Source: JAYQPQ01 sp038145405
Lineage (GTDB): Bacteria; Pseudomonadota; Gammaproteobacteria; Pseudomonadales; GM7GCV1
Length of the DNA: 59,451 nt
NCBI GenBank assembly: GCA_038145405.1
Contig: JAYQPQ010000003.1
Coordinates: 1 to 59,451, forward strand
Direction: 5' to 3'
Shown here: one piece after another, positions 8,541-16,978 of the stretch
Position numbering within the stretch: the stretch's first letter is position 1
Layout: the number at the start of each line of letters is the position of its first letter
Notes under the pieces: generated by a model
What the model saw: the letters and a program-made list of their open reading frames with translations, nothing else
Told to the model about the DNA's origin: nothing
Database searches by the model: none
Program-made: the position numbers and the translations under genes

Positions 8541-11276
8541 TCAGGCAGCCGATGCCTCTTGCGAGGTGCCGTTGCGCGGATCATTGGACGGCCGCTGAAT
8601 ATTCCTCGGCGTATGCATTACCGCTGCGGGAAGTGCCGTATCCAGCATCCCGGAAAAGGCCGGGGCAGGGCGGAGGGTTTCAATATCTACCGAATCCTGC
8701 TGAGCTGGACTGACGCGCGGATCATTGGAAGCGCGGGTGTAGACCTTGGGCTCGTAAGCCGCTCGTCGGGTCGCCTTCACCTCAACCGTGGACAGGTTGC
8801 TTTTCTTCGGACGCGACTCCGCTTTGGCCCGTTCGCGCGGTGCGCGCTTCTCGAGGGGCGCCTCGGCTAGAGGTGAGGATTCGACGGCAGCTTCCATTGC
8901 CGGTGCAGCCGGAATTTCTACCTCTTCTGTCCGCGCAGGAGTTACTTCGGAAGGCTGGAATGCCTCGAATTCAGTCTGGGCCTCCAGCGGAGATTTAAAG
9001 CCTTCGCTGGTCAACAGGTCTTCCGACCCGGCCGGTATTTCCAGTTCCATAGGTTCAGCGCGATTGCGACGACGCTGCGGGCGATCGTCGCGTCCACTGT
9101 GCCTGCGCTGTTGCAGCTGATCGTCGCGCTCCTGGCGGTTTCGCTGAGGCGCTTCGCGGCTGGCAGCTTCCTGTTCGCGCGGTTGCTGCTCGACAGCCTG
9201 ATTCGCCACTTCGCCGTTCTGACGGTCGCCACCGCGGCCGCGACGGCGCCGGCTGTTGCGGGAACGCGGTGCACGGTTGTCAGCGTTCTCGCCCTGGGCT
9301 TCCTGGGATTCGCGCGGCTGGCGATTGTCGCGGTTATCGCGCTGTTCCTTGTTGTCTCGATTTTCCCGATTTTCGCGGTTGTCCCGATTCTCCCGGTTGT
9401 CCCGGGCTTCCCGATTTTCATTGCGATCCCGGTTGCCGCCTCCCTGGGACTCGTTGGGACGACGGTTGCGATCCCCCGAACCCGAACCGCGACGACGACC
9501 GCCACGGCGCTGATTGCGTCCGCGCGGTGCCGGTGCTTTCTCTTCCTGTTTCGGTTCGGCGGCAAACAGCCCTTTGACGCCAGCCAGAATGCGGGCCAAC
9601 AGGCCGGGGCCCTTGGGCTCGGCTACTACCTGGGGTTCAGGTTCCGGCTTGCGCACGACAACTGGAGCGGCGGTGGGCGGAATAGGTTTTACAGCCGGTT
9701 GCGGAGGCACTGGCAGCTCGCCAAGGGTGACCTCGGGTTCAGGTACGCCGATGGGTTCCTTGGGTTCGGTCTGGAAGCTCAGCGACTGTTCTTCGTTGTC
9801 CTGCGGGCGTAGGCGGCGGATGTGATAGTGCGGCGTCTCCAGGTCGGGACGCGCAATCACCAGAATGCGCACCTTGGACTGGCGCTTTTCCAGTGCATAA
9901 AGCGCGTTGCGCTTTTCGTTAAGCAGAAAACTGGCCACTTGCAGGGGCACGAAAACGTGTACCTCGGAGGTGAACTCCTTCTGGGCTTCCTCTTCGATCA
10001 GACGCAGGATGGACAGTGCCAATGAGCGCACGCCGCGGATGGTGCCCTGGCCTTCACAGCGCGGGCAAACTTCGAATACGGTTTCTTCCAGCGAGGGTCG
10101 CATGCGCTGGCGCGACATTTCCATCAGGCCGAAATTGGAGATCTTGGCGATCTGCACGCGCGCCCGATCCAGTTCCAGCGACTGGCGCATGCGGTCTTCG
10201 ACCATGGTCCGGTTGCGCGCCGGGGTCATATCAATAAAGTCGATAACAATCAGGCCGCCGATATCGCGCAGGCGCAGTTGGCGACCGATTTCGTCGGCAG
10301 CTTCCAGGTTGGTCTTGAGCGCGGTTTCCTCGATGTCGCCGCCACGGGTCGCACGCGAGGAGTTGATGTCGATCGAAACCAGGGCTTCGGTGACATCGAT
10401 GACGAGTGAGCCGCCACTGGGCAGTTTGACTTCGCGTTCGAAGGCGGTTTCGATCTGGCCTTCAATCTGGAAGCGGTTGAACAGGGGCAATTCATCGTCG
10501 TAGTACTTTACCTTGCTCTTGTATTCCGGCATGACCTGCTGAATCCACGCCGAGGCCAGCTGGTAGGACTCCAGATGGTCGACGTAGATCTCGCCGATAT
10601 TGGGCTTCAGGTAGTCGCGAATGGCGCGCAGGATGATGTTGCTTTCCTGAAACAGGAAGTGGGGCGCCTTGCAGGCCTTGGCTTCCTTGTCCACCGACTC
10701 CCATACATTAAGCAGGTAGTTCAGGTCCCACTGTAGCTCTTCGGCGGTGCGGCCGACGCCAGCCGTGCGCACGATAATGCCCATGCCCTTGGGAATTTCC
10801 AGGTCCTGGATGGCGTCGCGCAGGTCATCGCGCTCATTGCCTTCGATGCGGCGGGAAATGCCGCCGGCGCGGGGATTATTGGGCATCAGCACCATGTAGC
10901 GGCCGGCCAGGCTGATAAAAGTGGTGAGGGCGGCACCCTTGTTGCCGCGCTCTTCTTTCTCGACCTGTACAACGACCTCGGTACCTTCTTTCAGCACCTC
11001 GTTGATACGGGGTTTGCCGCCGCTCTTTTTCTTGTCGCCGGTGAAGTATTCGGGTGAGATTTCCTTGATCGGCAGAAAGCCATGGCGCTCAGCGCCGTAA
11101 TCGACAAAGCAGGCTTCCAGGCTGGGCTCGATGCGGGTAATGCGGCCCTTGTAGATGTTGGCGAGCTTTTGCTCGCGCGCGCGGTTTTCAATATCGAGGT
11201 CGTAAAGTTTTTGTCCGTCGACCAGGGCAACCCGGATTTCTTCGGGTTGGGTCGCGTTGATCAGCATGCGTCGCAT
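8541..11276 (-). CDS. rne: Ribonuclease E
   Basis: This encodes 911 residues. The endonuclease initiates mRNA decay and processes rRNA and tRNA, and is the scaffold of the degradosome at the inner membrane. The N-terminal half has the S1 domain (about 36-120), the DNase I-like catalytic part with IDINSSRATRGGDIEETA, and the zinc-link CPRCEGQGT. The C-terminal half is low-complexity: an Arg/Asn/Asp-rich block of D-N-R-E-N repeats, an Arg-rich RNA-binding block, and near the end two S-N-D-P-R motifs plus a third NDPR. The tail diverges from the E. coli one, so partner-binding sites cannot be assigned by position. A long leader precedes it. Confidence 0.97.
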   Translation of the reverse strand: MRRMLINATQPEEIRVALVDGQKLYDLDIENRAREQKLANIYKGRITRIEPSLEACFVDYGAERHGFLPIKEISPEYFTGDKKKSGGKPRINEVLKEGTEVVVQVEKEERGNKGAALTTFISLAGRYMVLMPNNPRAGGISRRIEGNERDDLRDAIQDLEIPKGMGIIVRTAGVGRTAEELQWDLNYLLNVWESVDKEAKACKAPHFLFQESNIILRAIRDYLKPNIGEIYVDHLESYQLASAWIQQVMPEYKSKVKYYDDELPLFNRFQIEGQIETAFEREVKLPSGGSLVIDVTEALVSIDINSSRATRGGDIEETALKTNLEAADEIGRQLRLRDIGGLIVIDFIDMTPARNRTMVEDRMRQSLELDRARVQIAKISNFGLMEMSRQRMRPSLEETVFEVCPRCEGQGTIRGVRSLALSILRLIEEEAQKEFTSEVHVFVPLQVASFLLNEKRNALYALEKRQSKVRILVIARPDLETPHYHIRRLRPQDNEEQSLSFQTEPKEPIGVPEPEVTLGELPVPPQPAVKPIPPTAAPVVVRKPEPEPQVVAEPKGPGLLARILAGVKGLFAAEPKQEEKAPAPRGRNQRRGGRRRGSGSGDRNRRPNESQGGGNRDRNENREARDNRENRDNRENRENRDNKEQRDNRDNRQPRESQEAQGENADNRAPRSRNSRRRRGRGGDRQNGEVANQAVEQQPREQEAASREAPQRNRQERDDQLQQRRHSGRDDRPQRRRNRAEPMELEIPAGSEDLLTSEGFKSPLEAQTEFEAFQPSEVTPARTEEVEIPAAPAMEAAVESSPLAEAPLEKRAPRERAKAESRPKKSNLSTVEVKATRRAAYEPKVYTRASNDPRVSPAQQDSVDIETLRPAPAFSGMLDTALPAAVMHTPRNIQRPSNDPRNGTSQEASAA
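9320..9440. repeat. In-gene short tandem repeats encoding the D-N-R-E-N tract of RNase E
   Basis: Degenerate repeats of about 9-18 bp of the type CGATTTTCC / CGGTTGTCC occur in tandem. They are read on the minus strand as repeats of Asp-Asn-Arg-Glu-Asn. Such tracts may change length by slippage without breaking the frame if units are multiples of three. Confidence 0.7.
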
Positions 11277-11778
11277 GAGTTACTCCATAAAATTGCGAGA
11301 ACACATGCACGACATACCGGCCCCGCAGGGGAGGGTAGGTCTTTTATCGGGGCTTATCCGCGGTGAAACAACAAGGATCGGATGCCGGAACGCAGGCCAG
11401 GGCCTGTCAGGGCGGCTAACTAATGTTGGTGATCCTGGAGTTTTCCGTTGTTTTCACTGTGGCCAATTGGCTGGTTACTTTTCGTCGACACCTTTTTTCT
11501 CGTCTCTGTGTCGACCCGGGGATAAACCTGAAATTCATGTGCCTCGCGGGCTTTTTCCGCCCCTGCGCTGTGCAGGAGGCTCCAAATTTTTCGCGGGGAT
11601 GGCCAAACCCTTTATACTTTGCGGGCAGTTGGCGACATCCGGCTTGCTCTGGTCATGCTGGGAATAAATCTGCCACAGCAACGGGGGAACTATAGCAGAT
11701 CGAATGTTCTCTGTCATAAATTTTTCAAGCAGTCACGAGGACTTAGCGTGGTTTTATCCCAAGTAGTGGCAGGCCGCC
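11277..11778. promoter_or_regulatory. 502-bp divergent leader region of rne and rluC, with a leader hairpin
   Basis: There is no credible gene here. The region holds the long 5' leader expected for rne, whose mRNA is autoregulated through leader hairpins in E. coli. The clearest element is a perfect 8-bp inverted repeat, GTCGACAC at 11484-11491 and GTGTCGAC at 11508-11515, with a 16-base loop. A TATAAA-like box on the minus strand (11611-11616) could serve rne but lacks a good -35. rluC on the plus strand has no strong promoter that I can see. Confidence 0.45.
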
Positions 11779-12720
11779 GTGGCTGAACAAAATCAAGTAC
11801 AGCGCGTTCAGGTGGACGCCGATCAGGCCGGGCAGCGGCTGGACAACTTTCTGCTGACCCAGCTCAAGGGCGTGCCGCGCTCGCATATTTACAAAATCCT
11901 GCGCTCCGGCGAAGTGCGGGTGAACAAGGGCCGAGCCAAGCCGCATCAGAAGCTGGCTTTTGGCGACGAGGTGCGCATTCCGCCGATACGCACAAGCAGC
12001 GAGCAGGTGCGTCGCGTGCCGGATGACCTGGCCCAGCGTCTGCGCGAACAGATCATTTTTGAAGACGACGCGCTGTTGGTTATCAATAAGCCGGCCGGTC
12101 TGGCCGTGCACGGCGGCAGCGGCGTCAGCCTGGGCCTGATTGAAGCCCTGCGCCAGGCTTTGCCTGGCGAAAAGCGTCTGGAACTGGTGCACCGCCTGGA
12201 CCGCGATACTTCCGGTTGCCTGATGGTGGCGCGCAGCCGTCAGGCCTTGCTGGCCATGCAGGAGCAATTACGCGACCAGGAGCTGGGCAAACATTATCTG
12301 GCACTCTGTGCGGGCCAATGGCCACGCCATGTGCGGGTGGTGGATGCGCCGCTGGATCGCAGCAAGGGCGGGGCGGGTGAACGCATTGTGCGGGCCAGTC
12401 AGGACGGCAAGATGGCGCGCACCGAGTTTCGTGTGAAACGCCGCTTCGCCGAGGCCACCCTGCTCGATGTGCAGCTGGAATCGGGACGCACCCATCAAAT
12501 TCGCGTGCACAGCCAATTGGCTGGCCATCCACTGGTGGGTGATGACAAGTACGGTAAGCGCGAGGACAACAAGCAATTCAGTCAACTGGGGCTGAAGCGC
12601 ATTTTCCTGCACGCTGCACGACTGGAATTTGTTCATCCCATCAGTGGTGAGCCGATGGAAGTCGAAGCACCGCTGCCGGACGATCTGCAGACGCTGCTCA
12701 GTAAACTGCAACCCGGCTGA
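11779..12720 (+). CDS. rluC: 23S rRNA pseudouridine synthase C (positions 955/2504/2580 type)
   Basis: This encodes 313 residues. It isomerises uridines in 23S rRNA to pseudouridine. The N-terminal S4 RNA-binding domain spans about residues 17-75 (GQRLDNFLLTQLKGVPRSHIYK). The catalytic HRLDRDTSG motif with its Asp lies at about residues 142-150, and the closing GRTHQIRVH is present. Its position opposite rne is the typical gammaproteobacterial context for RluC rather than RluD. The start codon is GTG. The next gene, a HAD phosphatase, starts 4 bp after the stop. Confidence 0.93.
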   Translation: MAEQNQVQRVQVDADQAGQRLDNFLLTQLKGVPRSHIYKILRSGEVRVNKGRAKPHQKLAFGDEVRIPPIRTSSEQVRRVPDDLAQRLREQIIFEDDALLVINKPAGLAVHGGSGVSLGLIEALRQALPGEKRLELVHRLDRDTSGCLMVARSRQALLAMQEQLRDQELGKHYLALCAGQWPRHVRVVDAPLDRSKGGAGERIVRASQDGKMARTEFRVKRRFAEATLLDVQLESGRTHQIRVHSQLAGHPLVGDDKYGKREDNKQFSQLGLKRIFLHAARLEFVHPISGEPMEVEAPLPDDLQTLLSKLQPG

Positions 12721-12724
12721 ACCC

Positions 12725-13360
12725 ATGCTCTATATCTTCGACTGGGACGGCACTCTGGTGCGTTCGCTCGACCATATTGTCGAGTCGATTGACTATGCCG
12801 CCGGGCGCATCGGCCTGCCTTCGCGGCCCCAGGACTTGCGTCGATCCGTCATTGGTCTGGGTCTGGAGGAGGCCCTGTCGGGCCTCTATCCTGAAGCCGG
12901 CGAGCGGGAGCGCGACTTGCTTCTGCAGTATTACAAGGAAAGATACCTGGAGCTCGATCGGGCTGAGCCCACGCCCCCATATGAAGGTGTGGAGGAAACG
13001 CTGGATCACTTGCTGGGTCAGGGGCACCAGCTGGCGGTGGCCACCGGCAAGGCGCGGCTCGGGCTGGAACGGGTAATGAATAATCTCGATCTCGGCCGCT
13101 ATTTCGTGGCCACCCGCTGTGCCGATGAGGCGCGCTCCAAGCCGCATCCTCTGATGTTGCAGCAATTGCTGGCTATGACCGGTTATCGTGCCGAAGACGC
13201 TCTGATGGTAGGTGATACGGACTTTGACCTGAATATGGCCAAGCAGGCCGGCGTAGGCGCCGTAGGGGTGACCTATGGCGCCCATCCGGTGGCGCGATTG
13301 CGTGCCTGCCAGCCAATCAGGCTGATCGCCGATATTCGCGAGCTGCGCGAACCCGACTGA
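12725..13360 (+). CDS. HAD-superfamily hydrolase, phosphoglycolate phosphatase-like
   Basis: This encodes 211 residues. The start at 12725 gives a protein beginning MLYIFDWDGTL, which is HAD motif I with the nucleophile Asp at residue 6. Motif II (VATGK) and motifs III/IV (RSKPHP and VGDTDFDLNMAK) are intact. It belongs to the subfamily IA type with an alpha-helical cap, as in Gph and PpaX. In related bacteria a similar gene follows rluC. The substrate is not predictable, and a house-cleaning phosphatase acting on small phosphomonoesters is a reasonable guess. Confidence 0.85.
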   Translation: MLYIFDWDGTLVRSLDHIVESIDYAAGRIGLPSRPQDLRRSVIGLGLEEALSGLYPEAGERERDLLLQYYKERYLELDRAEPTPPYEGVEETLDHLLGQGHQLAVATGKARLGLERVMNNLDLGRYFVATRCADEARSKPHPLMLQQLLAMTGYRAEDALMVGDTDFDLNMAKQAGVGAVGVTYGAHPVARLRACQPIRLIADIRELREPD

Positions 13361-13368
13361 GTTATCGA

Positions 13369-14028
13369 TCAGGGAGAAGCGGCAGCTTCGGTGCGTGCGC
13401 GGTAGGCGCGCACCTGTTCGTTAAAGCCGTTGGCCACGGTCTGCAGTTCGTTGTTCATCGCGTTGTAGAGTTCAACGATGCGATCCTGCTCCTCCGGCGT
13501 CACGCGCTGGGCCACATCCCGCAGGCAATCCAGATTGGCGTTGGCCTCATTGGCAAAGCCGCGCACGGCTGCTTGCGCTTCCATAATGGCGGCTTCGTCG
13601 GCACTGCTGCCATCGATCGTCACCTCATAGGGCGCCGGACGTGGGCAGTTCTCGCCGGACGTAATGCTGGCATAGGGGGACACATCGGGCCGCGCGTTGA
13701 ATATCTGCGCCTGGCTGTTGTAGGCCTCCACCGTGGCAACGCGTTCGCTGACTACTTCGTTATAGAGCTCCTGCAGTCTGGGCAGGCTTTCTTCAGGCGC
13801 GGTTTGTGCGACCTGTTCCAGACACAGCAGATAGGCATCGGCGGCCTGGGCATAGGTTTGAATCTGGGCCTGGACTTCCAGTACCTGGGCCTGAGTGGCG
13901 GTGCTGCCGTCGAGTTCGACGCGCATGGCGTCGGGGCGGGGGCAGCTATCGGCTACTTCCTGGGTGAGGCCCAGAATGGGGAAAATAAGAAGCAGGCTAG
14001 TAATAAGTGTTCGTGAATAGGTGTGCAT
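13369..14028 (-). CDS. Secreted or periplasmic protein with two tandem Cys-containing helical repeats, function unknown
   Basis: This encodes 219 residues. I chose the ATG at 14028 because a strong ribosome site (GGAGGGAGGG) precedes it and the protein then opens with a signal peptide (residues about 1-22). The mature part is a clear internal duplication. Repeat 1 (about 28-112) has CPRP at C29 and a second Cys at C69; repeat 2 (about 127-212) has CPRP at C128 and C168. Spacing is 40 residues in both, and both share E-L-Y-N near the same place. One disulfide per repeat is likely. The rest is Ala/Gln/Glu-rich and probably helical. I do not recognise a family. A MITE-like element lies about 40 bp upstream. 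Confidence 0.75.
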   Translation of the reverse strand: MHTYSRTLITSLLLIFPILGLTQEVADSCPRPDAMRVELDGSTATQAQVLEVQAQIQTYAQAADAYLLCLEQVAQTAPEESLPRLQELYNEVVSERVATVEAYNSQAQIFNARPDVSPYASITSGENCPRPAPYEVTIDGSSADEAAIMEAQAAVRGFANEANANLDCLRDVAQRVTPEEQDRIVELYNAMNNELQTVANGFNEQVRAYRARTEAAASP

Positions 14029-14064
14029 GGTGAATCCCTCCCTCCTTTGGTTTGTTATGGAAAG

Positions 14065-14396
14065 CTTGGGAACCTCTGAATTACTCGTTGGTGGCCGAGA
14101 CGCTGACTTCGCGGTCTGTCCGACAAGGCGGGTCGCGCCGCCAATGCTGGTTGCCCTTGGCCAGTGACCACGGGTTTTTGCTCCTGTAAAACCCGCATAA
14201 TTGCCAACCCTGCCAAAAAACGCCGCCGGATAGGCCGAAAAGTCGCGTCCCGCAGGGGTTTGGCCGCTTTGGCGTCCTCGCGTTGTTGCGTCGCTCGTCC
14301 TATAGCTACGGCATGGGACCTTCGCGCCGCGCCTCGCGATCTTCGCCAAAGCAAACCAAACTCGGCTCATCAAGGAACTATTCAGAGGTTCCCTTG
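14065..14396. mobile_element. MITE-like non-autonomous element (14069-14392) with 4-bp target duplication
   Basis: The 324-bp element ends in perfect 13-bp inverted repeats, GGAACCTCTGAAT at 14069-14081 and ATTCAGAGGTTCC at 14380-14392. Weaker similarity extends to about 33 bp. It is flanked by the direct repeat CTTG at 14065-14068 and 14393-14396. No transposase is encoded in any frame. Inside is an 8-bp hairpin, CGGGTTTT with AAAACCCG, at 14171-14195. Ends and target size are reminiscent of IS5-group elements, but that is memory, not a search. It lies between yceF and the duplicated-repeat gene, where it could affect the latter's promoter. Confidence 0.75.
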
Positions 14397-14431
14397 CGAC
14401 ATTCTAGTAATGCCGACACCCCGTTGTCGTT

Positions 14432-15064
14432 TTATTTTTGTTGGGACGAAAGATCGACTGAATCCGATGCCACCGAGGGTAGCGCAACGCCGGCTTTGCG
14501 CAGCATACTACACAAGCGGATCAACGGCAGGCCGATCAAGGCACTGGGATCGCGGCTGTCGATGCGGCTGAACAGGCTGATACCGAGCCCCTCGCACTTG
14601 AAGCTGCCGGCACAATCCAGGGGCTTGTCCAGGCGAACGTAGTGGGCAATTTCGTCTCTATCCAGCTCGCGAAATTGGACGCGCACGGTCTCCACTGTAC
14701 TCTGCGCGAACCCCGCCGCCATACCCACCAGTGCCAGACCGGTATGAAATTGCACCACGGCTCCACTAAAGCTGAGTAGCTGAGCGATGGCTGCGGCTTC
14801 CGATCCGGGCTTGCCGATCAGTTGTCCGCGGCATTCGGCAACCTGATCGGAGCCAATCACCAGGGCGTTAGGGAATTGTCGACACACAGCCTGCGCCTTG
14901 CGCATGGCCAGACGTTCGGCCCAGGCGGGCGGTGCCTCCTGGGTGTCTGGAGATTCGTCGATGCCGGGAATAGCCACCTGAAAGGGCAGGCGCAGGCGAC
15001 GCAGTAATTCGGCGCGATAGGGCGAGCCGGAGGCGAGCACAATCTCGGGTGGGGAAGGCTTCAT
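14432..15064 (-). CDS. yceF: Maf/YceF-family nucleotide pyrophosphatase (m7GTP type)
   Basis: This encodes 210 residues. Maf-family proteins hydrolyse modified or canonical nucleoside triphosphates to monophosphates; the YceF branch prefers 7-methyl-GTP. The N-terminal LASGSPYRAELL loop, the catalytic VIGSDQVAE and IGKPGS segments, and the DCAGSFKCEGLG region of the family are visible. The start at 15064 (MKPSPPEIVLASGSP) is preferred over one 14 codons upstream because AGGAAG lies eight bases before it. It sits divergently from yceD-rpmF, its usual neighbour in gammaproteobacteria, which supports the YceF assignment over MafB. Confidence 0.87.
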   Translation of the reverse strand: MKPSPPEIVLASGSPYRAELLRRLRLPFQVAIPGIDESPDTQEAPPAWAERLAMRKAQAVCRQFPNALVIGSDQVAECRGQLIGKPGSEAAAIAQLLSFSGAVVQFHTGLALVGMAAGFAQSTVETVRVQFRELDRDEIAHYVRLDKPLDCAGSFKCEGLGISLFSRIDSRDPSALIGLPLIRLCSMLRKAGVALPSVASDSVDLSSQQK

Positions 15065-15128
15065 CCTGGGGGCTTCCTGAGGGGGCCAAAATTGCCGGTA
15101 AAACAAACCATTAGCAGCCTATTTTGCT

Positions 15129-15157
15129 TTGACAGCCTGCACCTGAGTGCCTAGAAT
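15129..15157 (+). promoter_or_regulatory. Strong sigma-70 promoter of the yceD-rpmF-plsX-fab operon
   Basis: A perfect TTGACA at 15129-15134 and TAGAAT at 15152-15157 are separated by the optimal 17 bp. It lies 32 bp before the yceD start, in the yceF-yceD intergenic space, pointing rightward. Confidence 0.88.
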
Positions 15158-15189
15158 GGCGCGCCCAAGTGGACAGGGGGCGAGCCGTC

Positions 15190-15696
15190 ATGTTTCCCAC
15201 GCGTATCGAGCCTCGCTTGGCTGCTGGGCAGCGCAAGCGGATCGAGGGAAAAGTGCCAGCCAGTTTACTGCAGCGCCTTGTCGAAGCGGTACCCGCTCTG
15301 GGCGAAGTGACAGTTGATCTGGGCTTTTTCCGCGACGACCAGGGTCGTTGCTGTGTTGAGGGCCAGCTGGCTGTCGATCTGGAGTTGCAGTGCCAGCGCT
15401 GCTTGCAGGATTTTGCCACGCACATTGAGGCCGACGTCAAGGCCGCAGTGGTCTGGTCCGATGAGCAGGCCCGCAATCTGCCCGCCGAGCTTGATCCCTG
15501 GCTGGTGGAAGGCGAAGTGCTGGATCTGGGCTCGGCCCTGGAAGATGAATTATTGCTGTCGTTGCCGACCATGCCCCTGCATCCTCGCGAGGATTGCACT
15601 GGAGCAACGGGATACCGCACCGATCGCGTTGTTGAGATAAATAAACCCTTTGCTGGATTGCACGTACTGAAAGGGCATCCGGAAAACGAGAACTAG
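15190..15696 (+). CDS. yceD: YceD (DUF177) family protein
   Basis: This encodes 168 residues. YceD is found next to rpmF throughout bacteria and is thought to act in 23S rRNA accumulation or large-subunit biogenesis, though its biochemistry is not settled. The conserved C-x-R-C-L segment (LELQCQRCLQDF, about residues 62-73) and the acidic EGEVLDLGSALEDELLLSLP block are present. The start at 15190 follows an AGGGGG ribosome site; a GTG seven codons earlier is possible. The rpmF start is 11 bp beyond the stop. Confidence 0.88.
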   Translation: MFPTRIEPRLAAGQRKRIEGKVPASLLQRLVEAVPALGEVTVDLGFFRDDQGRCCVEGQLAVDLELQCQRCLQDFATHIEADVKAAVVWSDEQARNLPAELDPWLVEGEVLDLGSALEDELLLSLPTMPLHPREDCTGATGYRTDRVVEINKPFAGLHVLKGHPENEN

Positions 15697-15707
15697 TGGA
15701 GTGAATC

Positions 15708-15902
15708 ATGGCCGTTCAGAAGAGTCGTAAAACCCCCTCACGTCGCGGCATGCGACGTTCGCACGATGCCCTCAAGGCGTCGACCCTGGCGGTGGATTCC
15801 GTATCCGGTGAAAAGCACCTGCGCCACCACGTCACCGCTGACGGTTTCTACCGCGGCCGCAAAGTGATTGACAAGGATTCGGTCGCCGAAATCGAAGACT
15901 AG
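15708..15902 (+). CDS. rpmF: 50S ribosomal protein L32
   Basis: This encodes 64 residues. The opening AVQKSRKTPSRRGMRRSHD is the L32 signature, and the mid-protein GEKHLRHHVTADGFYRGRKV fits the proteobacterial form without zinc-binding cysteines. It sits in the yceD-rpmF-plsX order, linking ribosome and phospholipid synthesis. A small hairpin (GGTCG, GTCA loop, CGACC at 15908-15921) follows the stop before plsX and could act as a weak attenuator. Confidence 0.96.
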   Translation: MAVQKSRKTPSRRGMRRSHDALKASTLAVDSVSGEKHLRHHVTADGFYRGRKVIDKDSVAEIED

Positions 15903-15931
15903 GTCCGGGTCGGTCACGACCTCATCCCATT

Positions 15932-16963
15932 TTGCAGAATAGTCTCCATCTCGCGGTGGATGCCATGGGCGGCGACCTCGGGGTCGCCGCGACCGTGGCC
16001 GCCGCGCTCGACCGGCTTCACGCCCATGCCCACCTTCGCCTTAGCCTGTTCGGTGACGCCGAGCTTATCGATCGGCAGTTGGCCGGCTTTCAGTCGTCCC
16101 GACTGCAGGTGGAGCATTGCGTCTCGGCCGTAGGTATGGACGAGAAGGTCTCCTCGGTATTACGCACCAAGGCTGATTCCTCAATGGCGCGCGCCATGCT
16201 AGCGGTGCGCGATGGCCAGGCCGACGCCCTGGTTTCAGCCGGTAACACGGCAGCGCTGGTCATCCTTGGTTTGCAGCACCTGGGCATGTTGCCCGGAATC
16301 GAACGTCCTGCGCTCTGCTGTGCCATGCCCAGTCGCGCTGGTCGCACCTGGATGCTGGATATGGGCGCCACCCTGGAGCCCAGTGTCGATCAACTGGTGC
16401 AGTTTACCCGTATGGGTTCCTGCCAGGTGCATTTGGGCGAAGGTATGGCGCGTCCGCGCATTGGCCTGCTCAATGTAGGCGCCGAGCTGTGCAAGGGCAC
16501 CAGCGCGGTGCGTCAGGTCGCCAGCCAGCTTGAGCAGGATACGGAGCTGAATTATTGTGGCTTCGCCGAAGGCGCCGACATCTTTTCCGGACGGTTTGAT
16601 CTGATCGTTTGTGATGGCTTTGCCGGCAATGTGGCGCTTAAGACGGCCGAAGGCGTAGCGGGCTATATCGGCGATTTCATCAGCGACTTCGGTCAGGCCA
16701 GCTGGATAAATCGACTTGCCCTCGGGCTGTTCCGGTCGCGTTTGCGCCAGGTGCGCCAGCGTATCGACCCCGCCGAATTCAATGGCGCACCGCTGCTCGG
16801 GCTCAATGGTCTGGTAGTCAAGAGCCGCGGCGGCGCCCAGGTCAGGGGCTTCGCCCGCGCGCTGGAGCTGGCCGCCGGGCTGGTGCAGAGCCGCATGCTG
16901 GAAGGGCTACGCAGCGAATTGGGTCGAGCGGCTACGGCTCCTGCGACAAAGATAATTCCATAA
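15932..16963 (+). CDS. plsX: Phosphate acyltransferase PlsX
   Basis: This encodes 343 residues. PlsX makes acyl-phosphate from acyl-ACP for phosphatidic acid synthesis. The family start VDAMGGDLG is at residues 9-17, followed by SAGNTAAL, DMGATLEPS and DGFAGNVALKT. The start is uncertain: no ATG precedes the conserved block at a sensible distance, so TTG at 15932 is used, and the codon just before it is ATT. No clear ribosome site is visible, so translation may depend on coupling to rpmF 29 bp upstream. Confidence 0.93.
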   Translation: MQNSLHLAVDAMGGDLGVAATVAAALDRLHAHAHLRLSLFGDAELIDRQLAGFQSSRLQVEHCVSAVGMDEKVSSVLRTKADSSMARAMLAVRDGQADALVSAGNTAALVILGLQHLGMLPGIERPALCCAMPSRAGRTWMLDMGATLEPSVDQLVQFTRMGSCQVHLGEGMARPRIGLLNVGAELCKGTSAVRQVASQLEQDTELNYCGFAEGADIFSGRFDLIVCDGFAGNVALKTAEGVAGYIGDFISDFGQASWINRLALGLFRSRLRQVRQRIDPAEFNGAPLLGLNGLVVKSRGGAQVRGFARALELAAGLVQSRMLEGLRSELGRAATAPATKIIP

Positions 16964-16978
16964 CCCCCATAAGACAAG

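Noticed and set aside
9099..9812. Long open frames opposite the rne tail
   Set aside because: They come from the GC-rich low-complexity tail; the translation is hydrophobic repeats without any family signal.
11257..11667. Open frame in the rne leader
   Set aside because: No ribosome site or family; better explained as untranslated leader.
14164..14571. Open frames inside the MITE-like element
   Set aside because: They cross the element end into yceF and resemble no transposase.
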